The notes: generated by a model not told the origin, from the sequence alone. DNA of 41,800 bases from Colwellia sp. (GCA_013215295.1 JABSOZ010000030.1:1-41800); one strand, 5' to 3'; counted from the stretch's first letter, positions 1 to 7,378 are shown. Made by a program: numbers and translations.

Positions 1-568
1 TTCTCCTTGAATAAAGTTCTTCAAATCATCTTGCAACGGGAGACCAGCTGGAAGTGGGCTCACTTTCGTGTCAGACATCAGCCTGTATCTGCATCATTAC
101 AATGCAGCATTAGCTTTCTCCAGCCTCCTTTACCTGCACCACTATCGGCTTTCTTCTCAGACAGCTTTCCCTATTGGGAGCAATACAGGCTTACCGTGTT
201 CCGCATGGAACGCAGTGTCAGGTTAGATGCCCACTCTAATGCGGAGAGATTCTCGATCACGAAAGAGTACGTGCCAACCTCTTTCCTACCCTCGTTGCCG
301 TTTTTGGCTACAGCGTATTAACCACTTCCGCTGCTTGGCGCATAACGCATCTTACATGGGTTCACTTTCATTCATCATACTGACTCCCTAGCACTTACCC
401 GACTTGTGGTTATCAGGAGGAACATCCTCTCACGATTATTTTCCCGTCCAGTGGACTTTGTTACATTGTCAGACTCGCTACTTTATTCAGAGTCCTAGGG
501 TCATCTGGTGATACAGATGGTTCACTCTTATCGCGGTGAACAGCGTTACATACGACTTCACGTCGCAC
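1..568 (-). mobile_element. Group II intron, 5' ribozyme portion (runs off left edge)
   Basis: Read on the minus strand, the sequence starting at 568 begins GTGCGACGTGAAGTCGTATG, the classic 5' end of bacterial group II introns (GUGCG-type start with a short hairpin). About 560 nt of GC-richer, highly structured, ORF-less sequence follow, as expected for domains I to III. At positions 1-16 the minus strand reads TTCAAGGAGAA, a good ribosome binding site whose start codon would lie just outside the window; this is where the intron-encoded reverse transcriptase/maturase of domain IV should begin. The 5' exon immediately upstream carries a small hairpin (GGCAC-TAG-GTGCC, 569-581). Insertion next to a hairpin at the edge of an attC array recalls group IIC behaviour, but I cannot assign a class from sequence alone. 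Confidence 0.82.
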
Positions 569-1030
569 GGCACCTAGTGCCTTAGCTTATCCCCATTTTT
601 TAACTATATTGCGTATTCCTGACATTAGCACTTTGATTTTAAGACATTATATTAATGCTCGCCTCTCTGCTCTGAATTATCGTAAGAAACGAAAAGGCCA
701 GCGTCTGTTTAGTAGAACAATTTAAAAATAAAAACAACTAACCGTACAACTGTTTTGGCACAATACGGCCAGACAGCGTTTGTAATAGACGCAATAATTA
801 ACGGTTAGATGAAAAAACAAACCTGTAACCACCGAGCGTCCGCTTTATGATCATAGACCAGTCGTTACCTAGGTTTCTGTTTTAGTCAGTAATGCGCACC
901 AAGAAGTCGTTAGCATTGGATAAATCTTGAAGCCAAAATTAAACCGATTGAAGTATTTTCCTAAGGCTAACTAATACATTCGAGACATTAAAAAATTATA
1001 TGAATAGTATATTTGGATTAGATTTTGTAT
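569..1030. other. ORF-poor end of the cassette array
   Basis: No convincing gene is seen here. It lies between the intron insertion point and the first recognisable attC. It contains an inverted repeat (CTAACCGT at 738-745 and ACGGTTAG at 801-808, about 55 nt apart) resembling the outer arms of a different, shorter attC type. It also holds a motif at about 895-915 (GCGCACC..G.AGTCGTTAG) that reappears inside the 333-bp repeats at about 3935-3957 and 8715-8735. The last 21 bp before the attC (about 1014-1034) are identical to the 21 bp at about 4074-4094, next to another attC. This is probably one or two ORF-less or decayed cassettes. Confidence 0.5.
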
Positions 1031-1130
1031 CGAGAACGCCCACTTAAGCGAACAAAAATAGTTGGTTATAATGTGTAGCGTAGTGGAACCTAATCAACTG
1101 TTTTTGTTCCGTTTGAAGTGCTTGTTAAGT
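1031..1130 (-). repeat. attC site A (integron recombination site)
   Basis: This is a 100-bp imperfect palindrome. On the plus strand it opens AACGCCCACTTAAGCG and closes GAAGTGCTTGTTAAG; the inner arms are TAGTTGGTTATAATG and CTAATCAACTG. It shares the layout of ten other sites in the array. The right-hand core (GTTAAGT) supplies the stop codon of the neighbouring gene. The left core reads GTTCTCG on the sense strand, keeping the essential GTT. Confidence 0.9.
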
Positions 1131-1625
1131 TTTATTCCCCAGACGAAGTGAAACATCAGATTTTAATGACTCGTAGTCTTCAGTACTTTGTAAGTTTTGC
1201 TTTGGAATATTAACCCTACTGCCATTATCGAGCATTATTTCAATGACATGAAGCTCCCCGACTACTGCTAATTTGAATGATTTCATTTCTGAGTATTGGT
1301 ATAGAGTCTTTTTACCACCTCTCATGCCAGGCATGTAAATGCCTGCATTAGTTAGAATTAGTTCGTATTCGGGATTTCTCAGTATTCCCATTATGTTTAT
1401 AGCGCCCAATAATAACAAACCACTCCCAACTACCAGGCATACCGCGACACCGTAAATCGAAAGGAGATCCCTCTTCCACTCACTTAAAGCAAAAACCGTA
1501 ACACCTTCATCAACTAACAAACCAATTGCAATAGAGGTGAAAAATAGTCCTGACAACAAGAAAATTATTACACCCGTATAATTACGCTTTAGTATATATT
1601 TTTGGTCCATTTGCAGACTACTCAT
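1125..1625 (-). CDS. Cassette gene: two-TM membrane protein, PH-like tail
   Basis: This 166-aa protein has two predicted membrane segments (about residues 18-36 and 54-80) followed by a soluble C-terminal half rich in beta-strand pattern. That half (residues 85-160: YELILTNAGIYMPG...YQYSEMKSFKL...IEIMLDNGSRVNIP) resembles the small PH-like domain of STM3941-type membrane proteins. The assignment is by pattern only. The gene fills a cassette between attC A and attC B. Its stop codon lies inside the attC A core. No Shine-Dalgarno is evident upstream of the first ATG, only attC sequence, so the start could also be Met6. No function can be stated. Confidence 0.75.
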   Translation of the reverse strand: MSSLQMDQKYILKRNYTGVIIFLLSGLFFTSIAIGLLVDEGVTVFALSEWKRDLLSIYGVAVCLVVGSGLLLLGAINIMGILRNPEYELILTNAGIYMPGMRGGKKTLYQYSEMKSFKLAVVGELHVIEIMLDNGSRVNIPKQNLQSTEDYESLKSDVSLRLGNKT

Positions 1626-1632
1626 ATTGGAA

Positions 1633-1732
1633 ACTTAACGCCCAATTAACAGGCAAAAAATAGTTGGCTAAAATAAGCGACGAAGGAGCAAAAGCCAACT
1701 GTTTTTTGACCTTTTTTAATTACTTGTTAGAG
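1633..1732 (-). repeat. attC site B
   Basis: This 100-bp attC runs from TTAACGCCCAATTAACAGG on the left to TTACTTGTTAGAG on the right (plus strand). The inner arms are TAGTTGGCTAAAAT and AAAGCCAACTG. Its right part encodes the last four residues and the stop codon of the neighbouring gene. Confidence 0.9.
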
Positions 1733-2439
1733 GTAAACGTCCCCGGCACTACAGCATTCGCTACTGATTTGAATAACATGAACCACAAAGCCACTAAACC
1801 AAACCAGTACAAGTTCGCATCATCTGTTCTGATTTCTCGTACTTTGGGCTTCATATAAACATACGGAAGTAGCATTCTATTTTCTGATTTCAATTGGTGG
1901 ATTAATCCGTCTTCGTGCCAAATAGAAACATTTGTTCCAACTTTCAAATCACGAGCTAAGTTTTTACACTTTCCTTCACCAATACCAATAGCAGAAAAAG
2001 TATCTTGGTATGAGACAAGATTAAGATCAAAATAGGTATATACCTTATCGGTTTCATCATCGATGACTTCTTCTTTATGGCACTTGATAGAATCGATTTC
2101 TGTTGAGTATTCATGTATGTTGTTTAGATCAGAAACAAGATATTTTGGTATAACAAAAGCGAGTACAACCAAATTGATCAAGGTAAACACTAAAATAAAC
2201 AACTTTCGGTTTGTTCCTTTCCCTTCAGATGAAAATTCAATGATAAATTCATTTTCATCGTCGTCCTCATCTTCCTGCTCTTCAATTTCTTGTACTTTTC
2301 GTTCAAATTCACCGCTTTGTTTTCTGCGTTGAATTTCTTCACATAACTGCTTATATCGCTCAGGATACTGATCCCTATCGATATTTTCATTTACATCAAA
2401 TAATTCATCCAATGTATAATTTGAATAGTTGATTGACAC
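1720..2439 (-). CDS. Cassette gene: membrane protein with acidic linker
   Basis: This 239-aa protein has no recognised function. The N-terminal segment (residues 7-40, YTLDELFDVNENIDRDQYPERY) has a pattern common in small proteobacterial membrane proteins, in which a helix ends IDxxxYPERY. A very acidic stretch follows (about residues 52-68, E/D-rich). Then come a membrane segment at about 79-99, a periplasmic or extracytoplasmic domain with two cysteines (about 100-200), and a second hydrophobic segment near the C-terminus (about 211-230). The start is GTG, preceded by AAAGGGA at good spacing. The last residues and the stop are coded by attC B. Confidence 0.75.
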   Translation of the reverse strand: MSINYSNYTLDELFDVNENIDRDQYPERYKQLCEEIQRRKQSGEFERKVQEIEEQEDEDDDENEFIIEFSSEGKGTNRKLFILVFTLINLVVLAFVIPKYLVSDLNNIHEYSTEIDSIKCHKEEVIDDETDKVYTYFDLNLVSYQDTFSAIGIGEGKCKNLARDLKVGTNVSIWHEDGLIHQLKSENRMLLPYVYMKPKVREIRTDDANLYWFGLVALWFMLFKSVANAVVPGTFTSNK

Positions 2440-2452
2440 GATACTTCCCTTT

Positions 2453-2544
2453 ACCTCTAGCCTTGCTAAGCGGAAAATAATTGTTGGCTATAATCACGAA
2501 GCGATGGCCAACTGTTATTTTTCCGTTTAAGCAACTTGTTATAT
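2453..2544 (-). repeat. attC site C, left core degenerate
   Basis: This 92-bp attC has the right-hand core (CTTGTTATAT) and paired inner arms (TTGTTGGCTATAAT and TGGCCAACTG) of the other sites. At its left end, where all other sites read AACGCC, it reads CTAGCC (about 2457-2462). The invariant GTT of the R' core is therefore replaced by TAG on the sense strand, which should cripple recombination at this junction. Confidence 0.8.
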
Positions 2545-2550
2545 TTCAAT

Positions 2551-3267
2551 TTAGATAAACTCTGACTTTATAAGCATTTTATTTAAAAGTTTAATAAATT
2601 TTTCTAGTGCAAGATCACCTGCTTCATCTATTTGAGTAGATTTAATATCGCGAATATTATTAGGAACAACGATATTTGGCATAGCCTGTTGACTGAAAAA
2701 TTTGGAGTCCATTGGCTTTAAAGATGAGTTATTTTTAACATCAAATATACGAGCCCCGATATAATCAAGAGCATGTGCTCTGCATGAGCCAAAAAAACAT
2801 CTAGTGTATAAACCATATCCTTGAATATATGCAGTAGAATTTACCCAAGCTGGTCCAGGTGTTGGGTACACAAGTATCATAAAATCTACGTCTGACTTTT
2901 TAGCTAATTCATTGAGTTCAATTTTAATTTTGTCCTTAAAATTAACATTGCTGGACATGTAAGAAAACAAAGAATCTCGGTCTTTCATAAGCTTAGATGA
3001 TGGTGTTATTGTTTTAACAAGATATCCTGCATTAAGTAATGGAGTATTTATCTTTTCTTCAAATTTTTTATGAAAGTCTGTAGTTGATACCTCGTCACTT
3101 ACCTCATTTTGAAATATGGTACTTCCTACATGGGCATGTGTAGGGTTTTCATCTACCAACAAAACAATACCAATCTTCGATTTTTGAGCGGGCTTCCCAT
3201 AATTTACAGGTACAGATGCACACCCTGTCAAATATAATAGAACAAAAATTATTATTAGATTTTTCAC
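2551..3267 (-). CDS. Cassette gene: secreted lipoprotein of unknown function
   Basis: This 238-aa protein begins with a lipoprotein signal peptide: hydrophobic residues 4-13, then the lipobox LTGC with the acylated Cys at residue 16. The mature part is soluble and contains a patch with clustered cysteines and glycines (about 150-170, GYGLYTRCFFGSCRAHALDY). A similar Gly-Tyr-Gly-x-Tyr motif occurs in the lipoprotein at 4182-4904, so the two may be distant relatives. The start is GTG with a strong AAGGAGA four bases upstream. It occupies its own cassette between attC C and attC D. No function can be assigned. Confidence 0.82.
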   Translation of the reverse strand: MKNLIIIFVLLYLTGCASVPVNYGKPAQKSKIGIVLLVDENPTHAHVGSTIFQNEVSDEVSTTDFHKKFEEKINTPLLNAGYLVKTITPSSKLMKDRDSLFSYMSSNVNFKDKIKIELNELAKKSDVDFMILVYPTPGPAWVNSTAYIQGYGLYTRCFFGSCRAHALDYIGARIFDVKNNSSLKPMDSKFFSQQAMPNIVVPNNIRDIKSTQIDEAGDLALEKFIKLLNKMLIKSEFI

Positions 3268-3281
3268 GAACTCTCCTTGAA

Positions 3282-3382
3282 ATATAACGCCCCATTAAGA
3301 GGCTTTTAATTGTTGGTTAAAATGTGAAGCGAAGCGGAACCTAACCAACTGTTAAAAATCCTGCTTGAATGGCTTGTTATAT
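3282..3382 (-). repeat. attC site D
   Basis: This 101-bp attC is almost identical to sites H and K. On the plus strand it starts ATATAACGCCCCATTAAGAGG and ends GAATGGCTTGTTATAT. The inner arms TTGTTGGTTAAAATG and CCTAACCAACTG pair perfectly over the central TTGGTTA/TAACCAA. Confidence 0.93.
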
Positions 3383-3470
3383 TTACCTAAAAACAGAATG
3401 TATTCAATGCAATAGTCCATAAATATATATTAGGAAAAGCTAAAGCAGAAATTGATAATATTCTTGTAAG

Positions 3471-3686
3471 CTACTTTTGAGTGCGAGTCATTATAGGTTT
3501 ATTAAATTTAAATGGATGAAACAGGTTTATCCAGACAGAATATTTAACTTCATAACCATTTTTGCGAGCTAGATAAAACCTATACCAAAACACAAATTGA
3601 ACAATTACAAAAATAGTAATCAATACATATTGTGAATGATATTTAAGAATTGCTATCCCAGCTTGATCATCAAATGAATAACACAC
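3471..3686 (-). CDS. Cassette gene: small single-TM protein
   Basis: This 71-aa reading frame has one strong membrane segment (about residues 18-37, YVLITIFVIVQFVFWYRFYL) followed by a basic tail. It starts at GTG without a clear Shine-Dalgarno. It is the only sizeable frame in a cassette bounded by attC D and attC E, which also carries the 333-bp repeat upstream of it. About 90 bp of apparently non-coding sequence separate its stop from attC D, unlike the other cassettes. It is plausible but unproven as a gene; function unknown. Confidence 0.5.
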   Translation of the reverse strand: MCYSFDDQAGIAILKYHSQYVLITIFVIVQFVFWYRFYLARKNGYEVKYSVWINLFHPFKFNKPIMTRTQK

Positions 3687-3707
3687 TCAGAACTATTCTT
3701 GGTAAAT

Positions 3708-4040
3708 ATAACAGCTTATAAGACAAGAAAAGACCCTTTTTCTACAGATCATTAACCGTCTGATTTATTTATAATAGAAATAAAATTTACCCTTATATTC
3801 TCAGTATATCAAGTGGTTATTGCTTTCCATTAATAAGGTATGAAGAAAGCATGTTTTTATCTCTTTTTCACGGGTGAAAGCGTGCAAAAAAGGATTAGGA
3901 AATATAAGGTAATTTATTTGTAGCTAATGTCGTCAAAGCGCACCAACTTGTCGTTAGGATATCTTTTGAAATAGCGATTTTTTAAAACAAAACTAAAAAT
4001 TCATACAACGGACTACTCTAAGGACAGTAGCTGCCACAAA
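3708..4040. repeat. 333-bp dispersed repeat, copy 1
   Basis: This segment is about 95% identical by eye to 8484-8817. It begins TATAACAGCTTATAAGAC, resembling an attC left core, directly next to the start of a small membrane-protein gene. It ends GGACAGTAGCTGCCACAAA. Identity stops abruptly at both ends. Internally it carries GCGCACCAACTTGTCGTTAGGA (about 3936-3957), resembling an attC right core. There is no ORF of note. It may be an ORF-less cassette with an unusually long attC-like element, or a MITE-like repeat. Confidence 0.85.
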
Positions 4041-4091
4041 AGAGACATAAGCTATTGCAGCTAATTGGACAGGTTGGATTAGATTTTGTAT

Positions 4092-4187
4092 CGATAACGC
4101 CAAATTAACAGGCTAAAAATTGTGGGCTAAAATGGAGAGAAGCGAACAGCCCGCTGTTTTTAGTCATTGTTGAATTTCTTGTTAGCT
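4092..4187 (-). repeat. attC site E
   Basis: This 96-bp attC runs from ATAACGCCAAATTAACAGG on the left to AATTTCTTGTTAGCT on the right. The inner arms (TTGTGGGCTAAAATG and CAGCCCGCTG) carry GGGC/GCCC instead of the usual TTGG/CCAA, with pairing kept. The stop codon of the following gene overlaps the right core. Confidence 0.9.
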
Positions 4188-4904
4188 TTCATTGCCCTGA
4201 ATGATACTAATATTTTTAGATCCCAACAAAGCCGTCTGTACCAGAATCTGAATAAACTCATTTTTTTCTGTTAATACAAGTTCTACTTGTTTATCAAATG
4301 AGTCACCGTCGGTATTGGGTAGCACTTTACCTGCATACCGTGCGACAGGACATGCTTGAATCATTTGTTTTTGAGTCTTAGCATCGAATAGTGTTGAACA
4401 CATAGAGGCGAAATTCATTATTGTTGGATTTCCTCCTTTTGAAGCAGTGTACCTACCATACCCTTTGGTATGTGGTGATGAGTCAGTTGTATCTCGTGTG
4501 CTAAAGACTAAAACATATGAGGCACCAGAGTTTATTGCCTTTTCAAATATTGTTCTATTAGCATTACCAAGATCTAATGAAAAATCCCAATGACTAGTTA
4601 TTAATTCACCTACTTCGTTAGTATTATCTGATTTAAAAGAAAGGAACTTAAATCGAGATTTAGCTAATTTGATAAAATTGTACTCAATTAATGAATCTAT
4701 ATTCCATGCACTAACATCAATTTTTTTAAGTTCATCCGAAAAGACACCAGTATTCCTTATTGATAGGTTATTCCCAAGGGCAGAAACCACAAGAATTTCT
4801 TTGTTGTTTGGGATCTGCTCTATTTCTTTTAAACTGGTGGATTGACATGCTGAAATCATAAATAAGACAAATCCACACATACTGAACTTTAATAGTTTCA
4901 TCAA
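4182..4904 (-). CDS. Cassette gene: lipoprotein of unknown function
   Basis: This 240-aa protein has a lipoprotein signal peptide: hydrophobic residues 8-17, then the lipobox ISAC with Cys20. The mature domain starts with an EILVVSALGNNLSIRN strand-turn pattern. It has a central GYGRYTASKGG segment (about 146-156) that recalls GYGLYT of the lipoprotein at 2551-3267. Both are about 240 aa, so the pair may be divergent homologues captured as separate cassettes. The start is the first of two ATGs, preceded by AAGGAG with good spacing. The stop lies in attC E. No function is recognised. Confidence 0.82.
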   Translation of the reverse strand: MMKLLKFSMCGFVLFMISACQSTSLKEIEQIPNNKEILVVSALGNNLSIRNTGVFSDELKKIDVSAWNIDSLIEYNFIKLAKSRFKFLSFKSDNTNEVGELITSHWDFSLDLGNANRTIFEKAINSGASYVLVFSTRDTTDSSPHTKGYGRYTASKGGNPTIMNFASMCSTLFDAKTQKQMIQACPVARYAGKVLPNTDGDSFDKQVELVLTEKNEFIQILVQTALLGSKNISIIQGNES

Positions 4905-4915
4905 TACTCCTTGAA

Positions 4916-5017
4916 AGCTAACGCCACGTTAAGCGGCTGATAATTGTTGGCTAAAATGTGTAGCGGAGCGGAACCTAGCCAACTGTTAGCAGTCCGTTCT
5001 TAAACGCCTTGTTAGCT
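4916..5017 (-). repeat. attC site F
   Basis: This 102-bp attC runs from AGCTAACGCCACGTTAAGCGG on the left to AAACGCCTTGTTAGCT on the right. The inner arms TTGTTGGCTAAAATG and CCTAGCCAACTG are complementary across TTGGCTA/TAGCCAA. Confidence 0.93.
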
Positions 5018-5470
5018 ATCTTTTAACAATACTATAAAATATTCAACCACATAGCATTTATAAACTATATTTAATTGTTTTCTAAACTCGCTTTCATTTT
5101 CAAGCAACGCTAATTGAAATGCTTTTTCAATTTCAGGAAATTGGGAAAAACGTTTTTCTTTGAATGCAATACTAATTTCTATCATGAATGGTGAATCTAA
5201 ATTCCATTCATCTGTTTCATCCAAAGTATCTGAAAGAAAGCATAGTAAACAAATAGCAGATCCACTTTGAAGAAGCTTTATATCAATATCAAATGAATAT
5301 CCTTCCGGTTCGCATAAAAGGGAATCTAAATAAACCATAGGTTTAAATGTTCCAGTTTTAATATTGTGCCCAAAGCCACGATAAGATTCAATCATGTCCA
5401 CATACATGAACAGGATGTCTCTTATCACGTCATAGACTTCATAATAGTTTTCGTCGGTAATATGATGCAT
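5012..5470 (-). CDS. Cassette gene: small cytosolic protein, unknown
   Basis: This 152-aa acidic protein is not recognised. It has no signal peptide and no membrane segment. Aromatic and acidic residues dominate the N-terminal helix (ENYYEVYDVIRDILFMYVDMI), a two-cysteine patch (LLCFLSD) lies near residue 75, and the C-terminal helix is amphipathic. The overall alpha/beta pattern resembles the many immunity-like or orphan proteins found in integron cassettes, but no family can be named. The ATG lies only about 5 bp from the attC G core, with no Shine-Dalgarno. Translation may therefore depend on the attC-derived leader. Its stop overlaps attC F. Confidence 0.72.
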   Translation of the reverse strand: MHHITDENYYEVYDVIRDILFMYVDMIESYRGFGHNIKTGTFKPMVYLDSLLCEPEGYSFDIDIKLLQSGSAICLLCFLSDTLDETDEWNLDSPFMIEISIAFKEKRFSQFPEIEKAFQLALLENESEFRKQLNIVYKCYVVEYFIVLLKDS

Positions 5471-5474
5471 AGAT

Positions 5475-5574
5475 AGCTAACGCCCCACTAAGGGGAAATT
5501 TATAGTTTGCTAAAATGTTGAACGGAGTGAAAACAGCAAACTGTAAATTTTCCCTCTTGAGTGGCTTGTTATGA
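5475..5574 (-). repeat. attC site G, divergent stem
   Basis: This 100-bp attC has the standard ends (GCTAACGCCCCACTAAGGGG and GAGTGGCTTGTTATG) but different inner arms: AATTTATAGTTTGCTAAAATG pairs with AGCAAACTGTAAATTTTCC. Pairing is preserved by matching changes on both arms. Confidence 0.9.
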
Positions 5575-5579
5575 ATTTG

Positions 5580-5930
5580 TTATTTGAGGCTTGCTTGTAT
5601 AATAAGTAACTCAAGTTCTTGGTTACTATCATTGAATAACCCGTGAGTGCCATAGGGTTTATTTAGGATCATATCACCTTTACCTACCCGCTGTTCTTCG
5701 CCTTCAATTGTCATTAATCCCTCGCCACTCAAGATTATATACATTTCTTCGTCTTCTCCATGCTCATGTAACCCCATCGATGAGTTTGGCGACATAGTGA
5801 CACGTAAAGCAAAATCCCAAGCGCCTTTTAAATCTTTACGAGGAAACACTTTTTGAATTTCAATTGTTCCATGTCCACCATGACTATTTATATCGGTGAT
5901 TTTTTCACTGGTAATAAAATTTCTAATCAT
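5580..5930 (-). CDS. Cassette gene: cupin-domain protein
   Basis: This 116-aa single-domain cupin has cupin motif 1 (GLHEHGEDEEMYIILSGEG, about residues 50-68), with the two metal-binding histidines and the glutamate. Motif 2 (NKPYGTHGLFN, about 86-96) holds the third histidine. Such proteins are small metal-binding beta-barrels acting as isomerases, dioxygenases or sugar-binding proteins; the substrate cannot be told. I chose the Met at 5930 because AAAAAGGA lies 6 bp upstream. A longer frame would start in the attC H core at 5960 without a ribosome binding site. Confidence 0.85.
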   Translation of the reverse strand: MIRNFITSEKITDINSHGGHGTIEIQKVFPRKDLKGAWDFALRVTMSPNSSMGLHEHGEDEEMYIILSGEGLMTIEGEEQRVGKGDMILNKPYGTHGLFNDSNQELELLIIQASLK

Positions 5931-5956
5931 ACACAGTCCTTTTTGAAATCGATGAT

Positions 5957-6057
5957 TCATAACGCCCCATTAAGAGGCTTTTAATTGTTGGCTAAAATGT
6001 GAAGCGAAGCGGAACCTAGCCAACTGTTAAAAGTCCTGCTTTAATGGCTTGTTATAT
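5957..6057 (-). repeat. attC site H
   Basis: This 101-bp attC is nearly identical to sites D and K. It runs from CATAACGCCCCATTAAGAGG to TTTAATGGCTTGTTATAT. The inner arms TTGTTGGCTAAAATG and CCTAGCCAACTG have switched TTA/TAA (sites D, K) to CTA/TAG on both strands, a compensatory pair. Confidence 0.93.
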
Positions 6058-6681
6058 TTAATTTAGCACCAACTTTATTTCTAATTCGCCTTTGACATCA
6101 CTTGTCATTGGGACGCTAATTGATGCATACGGAGCCGACATCATTTGTGCATTTACATCAGCAACAGTTGACTCTAAATTACGATTGTCAGCAGCAACTA
6201 AGAAATAATATTTACTTGTTTTAGGAAAAGAACCAGACCAAATACCGTGAATATTCATAGGGTATGAAAAGCCCATAGAGCCTTGTCCAAGCTGCATTGG
6301 TTTATCATTGATAATAGCCCCTTCCTCATCAATGATATATGCAACAGGGTATAAAACTGTTTTACTAAAACCTAAACAATCGCAAAGAGATCTCAGCTCG
6401 ATGCTATATGAACCGCCTTTAATTCCATCAAATTCGAATAGCTTGTAATTAGAACGGTACTTTCCAAATTGAATGACAGAGTCATTAATCGCTATTTTAG
6501 CTTCGGTTGATTTGGATGCATTTAAAGTTATTGCCGCAGAATTTTCTATTGCTTCAATATTTGTAAGCGCAACTTTGTTAGAGTTCAATAGTTGACTGTA
6601 ATCCTTTTTAGCTGTGCTTTGGCAACCAGCTAGTAGTGTGCAAGCGACGAAGAATGCACCAAAAACTTTAAACTTACTCAT
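6058..6681 (-). CDS. Cassette gene: lipoprotein of unknown function
   Basis: This 207-aa protein has a clear lipoprotein signal peptide: hydrophobic residues 7-19, then the lipobox LAGC with Cys20, followed by QSTAKKD. The mature part looks like a beta-sandwich. Two central cysteines (LRSLCDCLGF, about residues 102-111) may form a disulphide in the periplasm, and Gly/Ser-rich strands follow. The start ATG is preceded by AAGGAAC at good spacing. It is the third lipoprotein in the array, unrelated by eye to the other two. No function is assigned. Confidence 0.82.
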   Translation of the reverse strand: MSKFKVFGAFFVACTLLAGCQSTAKKDYSQLLNSNKVALTNIEAIENSAAITLNASKSTEAKIAINDSVIQFGKYRSNYKLFEFDGIKGGSYSIELRSLCDCLGFSKTVLYPVAYIIDEEGAIINDKPMQLGQGSMGFSYPMNIHGIWSGSFPKTSKYYFLVAADNRNLESTVADVNAQMMSAPYASISVPMTSDVKGELEIKLVLN

Positions 6682-6695
6682 ATGTTCCTTATTAA

Positions 6696-6795
6696 ATATA
6701 ACGCCCCACTAAGAGGCAAATGATAGTTGGCTAAAATAGAGAGCGAAGCGAACAAAGCCAACTGTTATTTGTCCTGCTTGAGTGGCTTGTTAGGC
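6696..6795 (-). repeat. attC site I
   Basis: This 100-bp attC runs from ATATAACGCCCCACTAAGAGG to GAGTGGCTTGTTAGGC. The inner arms are TAGTTGGCTAAAATAG and AAAGCCAACTG. The neighbouring gene reads about ten codons into this site before stopping. Confidence 0.93.
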
Positions 6796-7376
6796 ATATT
6801 TTCACCCAGTTTGTTTATTAAGGAACTAGACACCATTATCTCAAATAAATCCATGGGTAAGAATTTACTAATATTGCGCATTGATCGTTTACGTGATTTT
6901 GGTGTTCCACCACTAATCGTCGGGTAATTAAGCGCTTCATTTGCAAAGTAAGCCGCATCTTTAAGTAATTCTTTTATATCCACTGACCCCATATATACCG
7001 GAGGAACAAGTAAACGACCAATAGTTGTTCGTTTTAAATTAATTTGGCCTACATATTCTATTATTTCAGGATCAGTATCTTTACCATATTCAAACAAAAA
7101 AGCAGAACCTTCAGAATACCAATCTGTTGCGATAGCTTCTTCCCATGAAATTTCTCCACGACAAAGCTTTTCTGCGGCTTCAACTCCTTTTCTACTTCCT
7201 GAATCAGGTAGTAAATCCCATATACGTCTACAACACTCAAGGAAGTATTTTTGAATCATTGTCATTGAATCAGCATCCTGAAGATAACCATTTTCCTTTA
7301 AAAGATAAATGATTTCCCAAGCAGACTCTTCACATTCCTGGTTAACTGGCTCAATAATATCGACGTGATTCACCAT
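6765..7376 (-). CDS. Cassette gene: unknown cytosolic protein with attC-coded tail
   Basis: The protein is about 203 aa and not recognised. It is mainly helical, with a central segment (about residues 50-95, LLPDSGSRKGVEAAEKLCRG followed by EISWEEAIATDWYSEG) of the kind seen in orphan proteins that list conserved Ser-Arg-x-x-Val-Glu helices. There is no signal peptide or membrane segment. A basic stretch (GGTPKSRKRSMRN) lies near the C-terminus. The last ten residues (MPNKPLKQDK) are translated from attC I, so the ancestral protein probably ended earlier or lost its own stop. I start it at the second Met (7376); the upstream Met at 7391 lies in the attC J core. Confidence 0.7.
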   Translation of the reverse strand: MVNHVDIIEPVNQECEESAWEIIYLLKENGYLQDADSMTMIQKYFLECCRRIWDLLPDSGSRKGVEAAEKLCRGEISWEEAIATDWYSEGSAFLFEYGKDTDPEIIEYVGQINLKRTTIGRLLVPPVYMGSVDIKELLKDAAYFANEALNYPTISGGTPKSRKRSMRNISKFLPMDLFEIMVSSSLINKLGENMPNKPLKQDK

Positions 7377-7378
7377 AT

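Noticed and set aside
7-321. Plus-strand 104-codon open frame
   Set aside because: It lies antisense to the structured group II intron RNA, has no ribosome binding site and no protein-like composition.
1664-1858. Plus-strand frame starting MAKISDEGAKANC
   Set aside because: It begins inside attC B and runs antisense to the membrane-protein gene. A similar frame (MAKIESEANKANC) begins inside attC I at 6727. The resemblance comes from the shared attC sequence, not from a gene family.
3471-4040. CRISPR-like reading of the repeated blocks in the left third
   Set aside because: The repeats are about 100 bp, palindromic and separated by whole genes, and the 333-bp repeat occurs only twice. Nothing has the size or spacing of a CRISPR array and no cas gene is present.
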